A stretch of 54,497 bases of DNA from Halothermothrix sp. DTU029 (GCA_001512435.1 LFRS01000142.1:28865-83361); one strand, 5' to 3'; shown: positions 28,340-37,652, counted from the first letter of the stretch. Notes: generated by a model from the letters alone, not told the origin. A program made the numbers and translations.

Positions 28340-29224
28340 CTATTCCCTGTAACCCATTCTCCTGACTAACTCTTCTTTTTCCCGCCAGTCTTTTAATACT
28401 TTTACCCAGAGATCCAGATAAACATCAGTTTGTAAGAGATTCTCAATATCTGCCCGGGCCTGTCTCCCTATTTCCTTTAACATTCTGCCATCTTTACCGA
28501 TAATAATACCCTTATGGGATTTTTTCTCTACAAAGATATCTGCCCTGATATAAAATAAGCCATTTTCCCTTTCAGCCATTTCCTCAATAAGGACAGCAAT
28601 TCCATAAGGGATCTCTTCCCTGGTTAAGTAAAAGATCTTTTCCCTGATCATCTCCGCAATAATAAACTGTTCAATCTGGTCAGTAATCATGTCCTCAGGA
28701 TAATACTGGGGTCCTTCCGGTAAATGCTGAAAGATAATATCAATGAGATAATCAATATTATCACCATCAAGGGCAGAAATAGGGATAACACTTTTCCCTG
28801 TCTTTTCTTCTATCTCCTTTACTTTCTCTGCCAGTTCATCCCCTTTTAATTGATCAATTTTATTTAATACTACCAGAATGGGTTTTTTATGGGCTTTTAG
28901 TTCCTGGAAGACAAATTCATCCCCCTTGCCAAAAAAACTGCTGCCATCAAGCAAAAAGAGGGCCAGGTCCACACCATCAAGGCTTTTATATACCTGATCC
29001 AGCATGAATTTATCCAGTTGATTCTTGCCTTTCAGGACTCCCGGGGTATCAACAAAGATAATCTGTCCCCTTTCCTCGGTATAAACAGCCTGAATTCTAT
29101 TTCTGGTTGTCTGGGGTTTAGGTGAGGTAATGGCAATCTTTTCCCCAATTATCCTATTTACAAGGGTTGATTTCCCTACATTAGGCCGGCCAATAACTGA
29201 AATAAAACCTGATTTAAAAGTCAT
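28340..29224 (-). CDS. era: GTPase Era
   Basis: Essential GTPase that binds the 3' end of 16S rRNA during 30S assembly. The G motifs are clear: GRPNVGKST at 12-20, DTPG in the switch II region and NKID for guanine specificity. The C-terminal KH domain includes IIGKDGRMLKEIGRQARADIE. The 294-residue length is normal. The start overlaps the cdd stop region by 11 bases. An 87-base gap without a recognised promoter separates it from deoC. Confidence 0.97.
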   Translation of the reverse strand: MTFKSGFISVIGRPNVGKSTLVNRIIGEKIAITSPKPQTTRNRIQAVYTEERGQIIFVDTPGVLKGKNQLDKFMLDQVYKSLDGVDLALFLLDGSSFFGKGDEFVFQELKAHKKPILVVLNKIDQLKGDELAEKVKEIEEKTGKSVIPISALDGDNIDYLIDIIFQHLPEGPQYYPEDMITDQIEQFIIAEMIREKIFYLTREEIPYGIAVLIEEMAERENGLFYIRADIFVEKKSHKGIIIGKDGRMLKEIGRQARADIENLLQTDVYLDLWVKVLKDWREKEELVRRMGYRE

Positions 29225-29621
29225 TTTCCATATCCTTTCTGCTAAAAGCTCCTGGTAATAATTCTTTAATTAGATATTGCTGATACTCTCCCTGGAGGTT
29301 GGCCAGGACAATCTGGATATCCTCCCCATATTCCAGGATAACCTGGCGGCAGGCTCCACAGGGAGGAACTGGCCGTTCAGTATCAGCAACAACAAGTATT
29401 GTATCAAAATCCCTATTACCTTCAGAAACAGCCTTAAAGATAGCTGTTCTTTCAGCACAGTTAGTTAAACCATAAGAAACATTTTCTATATTGGCTCCGG
29501 TATATATTTCCCCATTTTTACATAAAAGGGCTGCTCCAACGGCAAAATTAGAATAGGGTGAATAGGAGTTTTCCCTTGCTTTTATTGCAATTTCAAGCAA
29601 ATGGGCAATTTTTTTATCCAC
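29214..29621 (-). CDS. cdd: Cytidine deaminase
   Basis: Zinc-dependent deaminase converting cytidine and deoxycytidine to uridine and deoxyuridine. Zinc and catalytic residues are complete: Cys55 and Glu57 in NCAERTA, and Cys88 and Cys91 in PPCGACRQ. The 135-residue length is the tetrameric type of Bacillus. Translation starts at a GTG behind GGAGAGTG, one of two tandem copies of a ribosome-site-containing 15-mer. It is in the standard cdd-era order. Confidence 0.96.
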   Translation of the reverse strand: MDKKIAHLLEIAIKARENSYSPYSNFAVGAALLCKNGEIYTGANIENVSYGLTNCAERTAIFKAVSEGNRDFDTILVVADTERPVPPCGACRQVILEYGEDIQIVLANLQGEYQQYLIKELLPGAFSRKDMENDF

Positions 29622-29623
29622 AA

Positions 29624-29653
29624 ATTTTCACTCTCCTTATTTTCACACTCCTT
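29624..29653 (-). repeat. Tandem 15-base repeat containing the cdd ribosome site
   Basis: On the minus strand AAGGAGTGTGAAAAT is followed directly by AAGGAGAGTGAAAAT, two 15-mers differing at one base. The proximal one serves cdd. The same type of Shine-Dalgarno duplication is seen before aspS. Confidence 0.7.
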
Positions 29654-29657
29654 AGAT

Positions 29658-31031
29658 TTAATCCAGGCCTGTCTCATTTTCTGACAGGGCAGAATCAGCT
29701 TCATCTATTTTTTCTCCTGTATTTTCCTCTCTAATTTCCGCTCTTGTTTCTGCTTCAATATTTTCTATGTTCTCTTCTGTGTTATCTTCAGTGTTTTCTC
29801 CTGTAATTTCCTCCTGCTTTTCTTCTTCGAGCTCTCCTGTCTTTTCTTCACTTTCCACCAGCTTGCTGCTATCCTGGTATTCTACCTTTATGGTATCTGG
29901 AACTACCTGGATCCAGGTCTGGCCAGGATTAAAGGTCAGCTTCTCACTCTGCATATTATAAAAACGGGTAAAAGAATCAGTATCCTTGATCCAGAAACCC
30001 TCTATTACTACTCCATCTTTAAACATCAAGGCTGCACCACTACCCTCTAATTCTATCTCCAGCCGGCCTTCAGCATCGACAGCCCTGGTATTGGTATATT
30101 GTATTATTATATTGTTTGCTGTAATCTGTTTATTATTATCCAATAAATGAGGGGTTTCCATGAAGCCATAATAACGGTAATATAGATTTTCTTCTTTATT
30201 ATACCTGTAAATGATATAGGTACCACCCCAGTAAGGGATCCTGATAAAGTCTGCTTTTTCATCAGTAGGCTTGATAAAACTGACCGGCTGGAAATCAAAT
30301 CTTTCACTATACTCCTGCCCGATCATTTGGTCTAAATACCTTTCTATCCTTTTACTTCCTGTATACAGGTTATGGGGGGCCCTCCGATCACTGCTCCGCC
30401 AATAATACTGTCCATTGTAGATTTGATCCAGGTGGGCTACCTGGCCCTCAGCCAGGATGGCAAAACCCTCCGGGCTGGCCCCGGCATGTAATAATAAGGC
30501 ATCATATTCCCTGGCTATTTCTATAAAATATGGTCTGGCACTACGTACCGGGCCTATCTTTTCGGGGATCTTATCCCAATATAAAGCCAGAAATCTGGTA
30601 ATACCTCCCTCAACCAGGAACTCGTAAACAATAGAGGCTTCCTCCAGGCCTGATTGGGGCCGGGAATAGGGTGAGTTTTCTATAATAACCATTAAAGCCT
30701 TCCTTAGATAATAATCATCTACAGGCTCTCCGGTAAATGGGGAATAATAGATTTTGCCAGAGAGGGAAGCTTCCCCTCCTGCTTCTTCAGCAATAAGTTG
30801 CCCTTCTGGAAGACCCTCTAGATCTACAAGGGAGAAATCAGGAATATCCTCTTTTTCACCTTCCTCCCCCAATTCACCTGTTTCCTGATCCAGTTCGGTA
30901 ACTGGTTCTTCTGTCAGATAAGTATCCTGGGATAAGGCCTGCTCATCCCGGCTGCTGTCTTCTGCACCGGAACAGGCCACAAGGATAAGTATTAATAATA
31001 GTAAAATACCAGCATAAGAGATTTTTTTCAT
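29658..31031 (-). CDS. DUF3048 (YerB-type) lipoprotein
   Basis: Predicted lipoprotein of about 457 residues. A signal sequence ends in the lipobox LVAC, followed by an acidic linker, the two-part DUF3048 region (from about 95 to 390, with IVYEFLVEGGITRFLALY and IGPVRSARPYFIEIA) and a long, strongly acidic C-terminal tail rich in Glu, Asn and Thr. The family is widespread in Bacillota (Bacillus YerB) and functionally unknown. The start is the ATG at 31031, five bases after AAAGGTGA; an earlier in-frame GTG overlaps that site. It follows the DUF881 gene by five bases, suggesting a shared envelope role. Confidence 0.85.
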   Translation of the reverse strand: MKKISYAGILLLLILILVACSGAEDSSRDEQALSQDTYLTEEPVTELDQETGELGEEGEKEDIPDFSLVDLEGLPEGQLIAEEAGGEASLSGKIYYSPFTGEPVDDYYLRKALMVIIENSPYSRPQSGLEEASIVYEFLVEGGITRFLALYWDKIPEKIGPVRSARPYFIEIAREYDALLLHAGASPEGFAILAEGQVAHLDQIYNGQYYWRSSDRRAPHNLYTGSKRIERYLDQMIGQEYSERFDFQPVSFIKPTDEKADFIRIPYWGGTYIIYRYNKEENLYYRYYGFMETPHLLDNNKQITANNIIIQYTNTRAVDAEGRLEIELEGSGAALMFKDGVVIEGFWIKDTDSFTRFYNMQSEKLTFNPGQTWIQVVPDTIKVEYQDSSKLVESEEKTGELEEEKQEEITGENTEDNTEENIENIEAETRAEIREENTGEKIDEADSALSENETGLD

Positions 31032-31036
31032 CAAAA

Positions 31037-32044
31037 TCACCTTTCATAATTACTTTGACCGCTTAAGCGAACTTCTTCCTCAATAGTAATATCCATTCTG
31101 ATCCCAAAATTCCTTAATTGGTTTTTAATTATATCAAGGCTGCTGGCTAATACCTCTGGGTTGCCTATGGCTTTAATTGTAATGGGATTGACCGGAATTG
31201 GTTTATTATTGACCAGGATAGTAGGCCCTACACAGCGGATGGCAGAAGTCACATTGAGGCGTTGGCCGCCTACCTCTATACCCGTTGCACCGGCAATTTT
31301 AAGTTCATTGACAATATTCCTGATATCCTGATCATGGACTATCCCTGTATTCTCGTTATTACCCATATTATCATAAACCATTACAGTTATACCCTTGCCA
31401 GTCAGGGCATCATAACCGGCCTTTTGTTCCAGGGCCTTTAACTGTCTTTCCAGGGAAGCCACCTTGGTCTGAAGAAAATTAACCTGATTAAAGATATCTC
31501 CAGTAGGTACCAGTCTGGCCCTGCCATCTATAATTTCTATTTCCAGGGTTAGATTAAAGGAAAGATCCTCTATCCTTTTTTTACTTTCTTCTGTGAGGAT
31601 ATTATCTGGATCCAGGATCTGCATTTCATTCTCAAACTTGGCTATGGAAATCTTCCCTTCCTGGGGCAGGCTCTGGCTATTTATGATACTAAAGATGAGA
31701 TTAATCTCTTTTTCCTGTAATAAGCGGAAAATAACATCCTGGGTTTGCCTGCCATAATCCAGCATTAAACTGGCTACAGCCTCTTCGTTTTCGGCTTTTT
31801 CTATTTCATATTTAAATTTGGCCAGGATATCCCTTACCTCTTTATTGTTGGCCAATTCATAGCTGGCAGCCAGATCTTCACTATATTTTATCACAGATTG
31901 AGCACCCTGTTTGGCCTTATCCAGGGGAGTAATTTCTCCTGGCAAATAGATCATACCCAGGACCCGTGCCAATATAATGATATTAGTAATAAGGGCTAAT
32001 ATTAAAATTATACGAAATAAAATGGTTCCTATTTGATTTTTCAC
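31037..32044 (-). CDS. Membrane protein with C-terminal DUF881 domain
   Basis: Protein of 335 residues with one N-terminal transmembrane segment (about 8-35), an extracytoplasmic helical region of about 160 residues that I cannot assign, a short coiled coil near 195-215 and a C-terminal DUF881-like domain (GKGITVMVYDN, IRNIVNELKIAGATGIEVGGQRL, TIKAIGNPEVL). DUF881 proteins such as YlxW/YlxX are usually about 240 residues, so this one has an extended N-terminal part. Translation starts at a GTG behind GGGGAGACA. It is paired with the DUF3048 lipoprotein. Function is unknown. Confidence 0.75.
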   Translation of the reverse strand: MKNQIGTILFRIILILALITNIIILARVLGMIYLPGEITPLDKAKQGAQSVIKYSEDLAASYELANNKEVRDILAKFKYEIEKAENEEAVASLMLDYGRQTQDVIFRLLQEKEINLIFSIINSQSLPQEGKISIAKFENEMQILDPDNILTEESKKRIEDLSFNLTLEIEIIDGRARLVPTGDIFNQVNFLQTKVASLERQLKALEQKAGYDALTGKGITVMVYDNMGNNENTGIVHDQDIRNIVNELKIAGATGIEVGGQRLNVTSAIRCVGPTILVNNKPIPVNPITIKAIGNPEVLASSLDIIKNQLRNFGIRMDITIEEEVRLSGQSNYER

Positions 32045-32076
32045 TGTCTCCCCTCCTGTAAATACTGGGGCTAAAT

Positions 32077-32529
32077 TTATCTTACCCTTCTAGCCCGGTA
32101 TAATATAAAACAAGCCAGCACTATAAAAAGAAAGAGTGGAATTAAATACCAGGCCAGGGCTATCTCTTTTAGAATTTGTATCAGTTTATCCAGAAAAACC
32201 AGATAAGCTACTATAACTGCATTAAAAGCCGCCACCAATACTGCTGCTGCAGAAACATTTTTAACAATTTTGGCCCTGATATTATACTCACTGGAAATCA
32301 TATCTATTATTATTTCAACAGCTGTATTGAATAATTCCATTGATATTACAAGAAAGATAGAGAAAAAGACCATTAACAACTCTGTCCTGCTTATCTTGAG
32401 AAAGACACTCAGCAGGAGGGCCAGAATTGCAATAATAAAATGGATTCTCATATTCCTCTGGGTCTTCAGTGTATGCTTTAAACCTGCAAAAGCATTTTTA
32501 AAACTCTCCATCAGCTGTACTATATTCAA
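32077..32529 (-). CDS. dgkA: Diacylglycerol/undecaprenol kinase family protein
   Basis: Small integral membrane kinase; in Gram-positive relatives it phosphorylates undecaprenol for cell-wall lipid recycling. The active-site helix MELFNTAVEIIIDMIS is present, with three or four membrane helices over 150 residues, slightly longer than the usual 120-130 because of an extra C-terminal helix and basic tail. The start is a TTG six bases after GGGGGA. It follows ybeY by 13 bases, matching the common pgpH-ybeY-dgkA-cdd-era order. Confidence 0.92.
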   Translation of the reverse strand: MNIVQLMESFKNAFAGLKHTLKTQRNMRIHFIIAILALLLSVFLKISRTELLMVFFSIFLVISMELFNTAVEIIIDMISSEYNIRAKIVKNVSAAAVLVAAFNAVIVAYLVFLDKLIQILKEIALAWYLIPLFLFIVLACFILYRARRVR

Positions 32530-32542
32530 CTTTTTTCCCCCA

Positions 32543-32977
32543 TTATCTTTCCCTGCTTAGCTTTAATTTATTTAAGACTTTTTCTTCCTTGAGGCGCATC
32601 ACGGCCTCTTCTTCTGCTGACTGGTGATCATAACCCAGCAAATGCAAAATACCATGTACAGCCAGAAAGCCTAATTCCCTTTCCAGGGAATGGCCATATT
32701 CCTCTGCCTGGCTGAGGACCTTTTCAGTGGAAATGATAATATCCCCCCAGATCTCCTCATCCATTGGAAAAGAGAGGACATCAGTCGGCTCATCTATACC
32801 CCTATATTCTTTGTTTAATTCCTGGATTTGCTCATTATCCACCAGGGCAAAACTGATTTCTCCCTCTTTATAGCCTTCCATTACAGCTGTTATATCTGCT
32901 ATATCCTGGAGGAGCTTTTCCAGGTCCTCATTAAAGTCAAGGACATCCTGCATATTATTTATTGCTATCTTTATCAT
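32543..32977 (-). CDS. ybeY: Endoribonuclease YbeY, rRNA maturation factor
   Basis: Metal-dependent endoribonuclease implicated in 16S rRNA 3'-end processing and ribosome quality control. The zinc motif HGILHLLGYDH gives His108, His112 and His118. The 144-residue length is normal. Its start lies inside the end of pgpH (23-base overlap), with GAAGAAGG as the ribosome site, so the two genes are probably translationally coupled. Confidence 0.96.
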   Translation of the reverse strand: MIKIAINNMQDVLDFNEDLEKLLQDIADITAVMEGYKEGEISFALVDNEQIQELNKEYRGIDEPTDVLSFPMDEEIWGDIIISTEKVLSQAEEYGHSLERELGFLAVHGILHLLGYDHQSAEEEAVMRLKEEKVLNKLKLSRER

Positions 32978-35225
32978 TTTTATCAGCCTTCTTCATTTCT
33001 TTTAAAACATTTTCTGGATAATCGATCCGCTGGTGGTATATACCAGTCAGGACCTTAACAAAACTATCTATAATAATATCCAGTTCCCTGAAGGTTAGAT
33101 CTGATTCATCCAGCTGTCCCTCGATTAATTTGCCTCTAATTAATTCTCTAACCAGGCCTTCTATCCTGTTTTGATTGGTTTTGCTGAAATTTTTCGAACG
33201 CACTGCTGCCTCAGATATATCTGCTAACATGATAATGGCGGCTTCCTTGGATTTTGGCTTTGGCCCATCATAGCGGAAATCACTTTCTTCCACTAAATCA
33301 TGTTTATTCTCTTCCAGGGCCTGTTGATAAAAATAGCCGATCAGGTTTGTACCATGATGTTGTTTTATAATATCTATTATCTGTTCTGGTAATTTATACT
33401 CCCTGGCCAGTTCTACCCCGTCTTTGACATGAGACTTAATTATTAAGGCACTTAGATTAGGTGATAGCTTATCATGGGGGTTCTCCCTGCCCATATGATT
33501 TTCTGTAAAAAAGTAGGGCCTTTTTATCTTACCAATATCATGGTAATAAGAACCAACCCTGGCCAGAAGAGAATTGGCACCAATATTATTGGCCGCTGTT
33601 TCAGCCAGGTTAGCCACTATGAGACTATGGTTATAGGTGCCCGGTGCATCAAAGACCATCTTGCTCAAGAGCGGGTGGCTGGGGTTGGATAATTCCAGTA
33701 ATTTTACTGATGAGGTTAAACCAAAAAAGTTCTCCAGATAGGGCAATAAACCATTGGCAAAGATAGCAACAATAATACCATTGGCAACGGCCATAATTAA
33801 ATCCCCAACAATATGCCACCAGTTATCCAGATGATTGATAAAGCCTAATCCTATAACCAACAAAGACAGGACTCCACTGACATTAAAGCCAGCCCTGACC
33901 AGGTCATTTCTCTGGCTTAACCTGGAGACACTGAATATACCCACTAAGCCACTGACAAAACCCAGTAAGGCTACACTGTAATCACTATTAAAAAGCAAGG
34001 CCACCATCAAACTAATAAAGACAGTAATAAACATGGCTGTTTCAGTACTGATTAGTATTGTAACCAGTATAGAAACCATGGCTACCGGCAACAAATAAGG
34101 CAGATAAAAATAATTTACTGCTGGGATGAGATCTATTATTTTTGCTAAGACGAGAATAATTAAAACCATCACTTCCAGAAAAGCCAGTTTTCCTGGATCA
34201 TCCCAGATTTCCTTTTTATATTTTTGTAAATAAATGCTGGCAATGGCCACCAGAGAGAGTACTATAAAAATAACCCCTGTAATGGAAAGAAAATTGACCT
34301 CTGGTTTCAGGAGGCCCAGGGCTTCCAGTACCTTTATATCATCTCCTGTTACAACATCACCACTCCTGACAATCATCTCATCCTGTCTGACAGTATAGGT
34401 TACAGGAGTAACCTTCTTTCTAGCTTCCTCTCTCTTCTCATTTGTTGCCACTTCATCAAAGATCATATTAGGCCTGATAAATACTTCCAGTAGATCAGCT
34501 AAAGCCAGCCGGTGTTCCCTGGAAATATCCAGAGCCATTAGTTCCTGGGTGACCCCTTCTTTGATTTTAGGTAAATCCTCTGGGGTAAATTTCTGCTGAT
34601 AAATATTATCAACTAATCTGTATGCCTCTATTTCCAGGACCTGCAATTCTTCTTCAGAAGAAATCAGTAAATTAGCAATGGTTTCATCACTTACCGCCGG
34701 GTTTTTTTCGATAATTCTTGCTATTATCTTCTCTTCCTCAAGAAGCTGCCTGCCTACTCCATTTTCCTGTAGATCTTCTATATCTTCCCGGAGACCCTCT
34801 TCATTTTCCAGCAGGCCTTCTTCCCTATCCTGAAGCCCCTCTGCAGAACTTTCCAATAAGGCCAGTTCTCTTTTGGCATCCCTGATTACTGTGAAATAAT
34901 CACTGAAATCCCTCTTTACATTTTTATTGATATTAACATCCTCTTCATAAACCCGGCCAACCGATTGGGCCGCCCTTTCCCTGAGCTCATTGGTCTTTTC
35001 TTCATCAACAAAGGTGATTGTACGCGGAGCCGTAATATCCATCCTGCTAACCTGGCCCTCTTCCAGCTCAATGGGATTAGGGATAAAGTCAATGGTCAGA
35101 ATTAAGGAAATAGCAACAACAAAGATTACACCCCAGAAAATCCTGATATATTTGGGGTTGAGATTTATTTCCTGGGGGAAAACCTTCCGCCACCATTTCT
35201 TTATTTTTTCAAATGATTTTAACAT
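32955..35225 (-). CDS. pgpH: 7TM-HD phosphohydrolase PgpH, c-di-AMP phosphodiesterase
   Basis: Hydrolyses the second messenger c-di-AMP. From the N-terminus: a transmembrane helix, a large extracytoplasmic 7TMR-HDED domain (about 55-290), a bundle of membrane helices (about 300-480) and a cytoplasmic HD domain with GTYNHSLIVANLAE, YYHDIGKIKRP and ENHMG. The 756-residue length is normal for PgpH/YqfF. The HD residues appear intact. It lies between phoH (two-base gap) and ybeY (overlap), as in Listeria and Bacillus. Confidence 0.95.
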   Translation of the reverse strand: MLKSFEKIKKWWRKVFPQEINLNPKYIRIFWGVIFVVAISLILTIDFIPNPIELEEGQVSRMDITAPRTITFVDEEKTNELRERAAQSVGRVYEEDVNINKNVKRDFSDYFTVIRDAKRELALLESSAEGLQDREEGLLENEEGLREDIEDLQENGVGRQLLEEEKIIARIIEKNPAVSDETIANLLISSEEELQVLEIEAYRLVDNIYQQKFTPEDLPKIKEGVTQELMALDISREHRLALADLLEVFIRPNMIFDEVATNEKREEARKKVTPVTYTVRQDEMIVRSGDVVTGDDIKVLEALGLLKPEVNFLSITGVIFIVLSLVAIASIYLQKYKKEIWDDPGKLAFLEVMVLIILVLAKIIDLIPAVNYFYLPYLLPVAMVSILVTILISTETAMFITVFISLMVALLFNSDYSVALLGFVSGLVGIFSVSRLSQRNDLVRAGFNVSGVLSLLVIGLGFINHLDNWWHIVGDLIMAVANGIIVAIFANGLLPYLENFFGLTSSVKLLELSNPSHPLLSKMVFDAPGTYNHSLIVANLAETAANNIGANSLLARVGSYYHDIGKIKRPYFFTENHMGRENPHDKLSPNLSALIIKSHVKDGVELAREYKLPEQIIDIIKQHHGTNLIGYFYQQALEENKHDLVEESDFRYDGPKPKSKEAAIIMLADISEAAVRSKNFSKTNQNRIEGLVRELIRGKLIEGQLDESDLTFRELDIIIDSFVKVLTGIYHQRIDYPENVLKEMKKADKNDKDSNK

Positions 35226-35227
35226 AA

Positions 35228-36190
35228 CTAATTCCTACCTTCATACCTTTCATAGGCTTTGATTATATCTTTAACCAATTTATGTCTTACAACATCCTCT
35301 TTACTTAGATATATAAATTCAATTCCTTCTATATCTTTCAGGATAGCCTGTACCAAATTTAAGCCTGAAATTTTATTATCCGGCAGATCAATCTGGGTAA
35401 TATCCCCAGTAATCACCACCTGGGAATTTAAGCCCATTCTGGTCAGAAACATCTTCATTTGTTCCGGAGTAGTATTCTGGGCTTCATCAAGGATAACAAA
35501 GGAATTATCCAGGGTTCGGCCACGCATATAGGCCAGGGGAGCAACTTCAATAATATCCTTGCTCAGGTAAGTGCTAACTTTCTCCGGGCCTAGAATATCA
35601 TATAAGGCATCATATAAAGGCCGTAAATAGGGGTCAACCTTTTCCTGGAGATCACCTGGCAGAAAACCCAGTTTTTCCCCTGCTTCTATGGCTGGCCTTG
35701 TTAATATTATTCGCGTAACATCCTTATTTAATAAAGCCTTGACTGCCATTACCATGGCCAGATAGGTTTTCCCTGTACCGGCCGGGCCGATGGCAAATAC
35801 AATAGAAGACCTTTTGATGGCATCTATGTAAACTTTTTGGCCCAGGGTTTTAGGCCTGATTTTTTTACCCCGGTAATTTACCTGTAATATTTCATTATAA
35901 AGGTCATGGAGATTCATTAAGGGGTTTTTCTTCAATAAGCCTACAATATATTTGACCTCCTGTTTGCCAAGGCTCTTTTCTTCTAAACTGATCCCCAGTA
36001 ATTTGCTGATTATGTTTTCTGTTTCCTTTACTGCTTCTTTTTCACCTTTTATCTTGATAATATTGCCCCTTACCAGGAGATCGATCCCCATTTCCTCTTC
36101 AATTATCTTGATATTTTCATCTTTATGTCCCAGAAAATTTCTTACAGCTTGATAATTTTCTACAATTAGCTCTTTTTCAATTCCGGCCAC
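35228..36190 (-). CDS. phoH: PhoH-family ATPase
   Basis: Cytoplasmic P-loop ATPase of the PhoH/YbeZ family, linked to RNA metabolism together with YbeY. Walker A GPAGTGKT is at 135-142 and Walker B is VILDEAQNTT. An N-terminal KH-like region is visible from about 10 to 65. The 320-residue length is normal. The start is a GTG seven bases after GGAGGAT, inside the end of yqfD (14-base overlap). Confidence 0.96.
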   Translation of the reverse strand: MAGIEKELIVENYQAVRNFLGHKDENIKIIEEEMGIDLLVRGNIIKIKGEKEAVKETENIISKLLGISLEEKSLGKQEVKYIVGLLKKNPLMNLHDLYNEILQVNYRGKKIRPKTLGQKVYIDAIKRSSIVFAIGPAGTGKTYLAMVMAVKALLNKDVTRIILTRPAIEAGEKLGFLPGDLQEKVDPYLRPLYDALYDILGPEKVSTYLSKDIIEVAPLAYMRGRTLDNSFVILDEAQNTTPEQMKMFLTRMGLNSQVVITGDITQIDLPDNKISGLNLVQAILKDIEGIEFIYLSKEDVVRHKLVKDIIKAYERYEGRN

Positions 36191-37343
36191 TAAAATCCTC
36201 CTTCAAACATGCAATATTTTCTTCAGTTTTTATCATCAATCTCAGCTTTATTTTCTCATTATTATTATCTTCATTTTCCACTACTTCTAAGTAAACTGAT
36301 TCTATTAGAGAACCCTCCTCTATATGTAAAAGTATCCCTGCCAGGGCCTTTTCTTTGGCTTTAAACAAGGCCAGTTCAGCACTATTATTCATTTCTAATA
36401 TTTTTATCTCCTGATACTCTTCCTTAAATAATTCGATAGGAAGAGAAATATTCCTCCATGCAAAAATCTTTTTAGAGCTTCTTTTCAGCCGGTATTGATC
36501 ATAGGGAGGGATAGTTGTGGAAAAACGGATCAGCCGGTCAGCAAGCTTAACCCCCCATTTAGTCCTCTTCTTTCCGGTATTTATTATTAACTGTTCCTTT
36601 AAGGGAGATTCAGCCCTTGCTTCATACCAAATTTCAGCCTTTATTATAGCCCGGGCTTCCCCGTCGCTCCCCGGCAGAACCAGGACCTGGCCTTCTGTAA
36701 CTGTATCCCCTTCCTTTACTAGGGCCTGGCCCTTCAGGACAATTAGTTTACTGATAATACCATCCTTGCTGGCAACCAGGGCACCTTTCTCAACAGGCTT
36801 AACCAGTTTTTTTTCCACCAGGTCTACAGTTAAACGGGTACCTTGCCAGGACAGGTCTGCCCAGGATATGGCCGGAATCCTTTGTAAGAGGTAGTTTTCA
36901 ATTTCCATTAAATCCAGGTCTTTTTTTAAGATTCCCTTTCTTATCCCGGCTTCTTCCAATACCTCCAGGATTGTTTCTTCCTCTATATTTTCCAGCCCCT
37001 TGAACTCATAGGACCACAAAAAGGAAGTTCCAAGCTTAAAGATAAATAAAATCATTAAGATACCCAGGAGGAGAAAAACTCTCCTCCGTATTTGCAAAAA
37101 TAAAAAAGGAAAACCTCTTTTTTCAATTATCCTGACCTGACACTTCCGCCTGCGCAATAAGGGCCTTAATCTATTATAATCATCCTTATATAGATAAGCC
37201 CGGTAATGGTCATAGCTTAGATATTCTATGTCCCAGAGGAGAATGCCCTCTTCACTGATCTGGCTTATAAACCTGCCCAGGGCATTACCCCTGATATCTA
37301 TTTTCAAATAACCCTTCCAGTAGTGAAGTATTTTTTTATTCAA
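36177..37343 (-). CDS. yqfD: Sporulation protein YqfD
   Basis: Membrane protein of about 388 residues from the YqfD family; in Bacillus its gene belongs to the mother-cell sigma-E regulon. A cytoplasmic N-terminal domain (about 1-85) leads to one membrane helix (about 88-107), then an extracytoplasmic domain with POTRA-like character (LENIEEETILEVLEEAGI). The start is the TTG at 37343 shortly after GGGGGAGA, overlapping the yqfC stop by eight bases. An upstream frame from 37370 is less likely. It forms a coupled pair with yqfC. Confidence 0.9.
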   Translation of the reverse strand: MNKKILHYWKGYLKIDIRGNALGRFISQISEEGILLWDIEYLSYDHYRAYLYKDDYNRLRPLLRRRKCQVRIIEKRGFPFLFLQIRRRVFLLLGILMILFIFKLGTSFLWSYEFKGLENIEEETILEVLEEAGIRKGILKKDLDLMEIENYLLQRIPAISWADLSWQGTRLTVDLVEKKLVKPVEKGALVASKDGIISKLIVLKGQALVKEGDTVTEGQVLVLPGSDGEARAIIKAEIWYEARAESPLKEQLIINTGKKRTKWGVKLADRLIRFSTTIPPYDQYRLKRSSKKIFAWRNISLPIELFKEEYQEIKILEMNNSAELALFKAKEKALAGILLHIEEGSLIESVYLEVVENEDNNNEKIKLRLMIKTEENIACLKEDFSGRN

Positions 37344-37626
37344 CCCTGTCTCCCCCTTTTCGCAGCTCATAACTTATAGAAAAAATTTTGCCGGAGATAG
37401 TCAGGGTTTCCCTGTTAATTTCACAGATAGATAAATCCTTGCCCTGTAAGATTATAAAGCCATTTTTTATCTTAACCTTAATTTCTTCACTCTGGAAATA
37501 ACTGATTCCTTTATGATTTTCCAGGTATAATTTATTATCAAAGACCAGCAGTAACAAGGGTAAATCCATGATTATATCTGCCGGTAAATCAAAAAGGCGA
37601 ATAAACTGTCTTTTAAGCTTATCCAT
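37336..37626 (-). CDS. yqfC: YabP/YqfC-family sporulation protein
   Basis: Small soluble protein of 96 residues from the YabP/YqfC sporulation family, recognised by the central ENHKGISYFQSEEIKVKIKN and the following beta-rich segment. In Bacillus yqfC is sigma-E controlled. The ATG follows GGGAGGAGGAT. A sigma-E-like promoter lies just upstream, and the gene overlaps yqfD by eight bases. The exact molecular role is unknown. Confidence 0.88.
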   Translation of the reverse strand: MDKLKRQFIRLFDLPADIIMDLPLLLLVFDNKLYLENHKGISYFQSEEIKVKIKNGFIILQGKDLSICEINRETLTISGKIFSISYELRKGGDRVE

Positions 37627-37652
37627 CAGAAAATCCTCCTCCCTGCATATAA

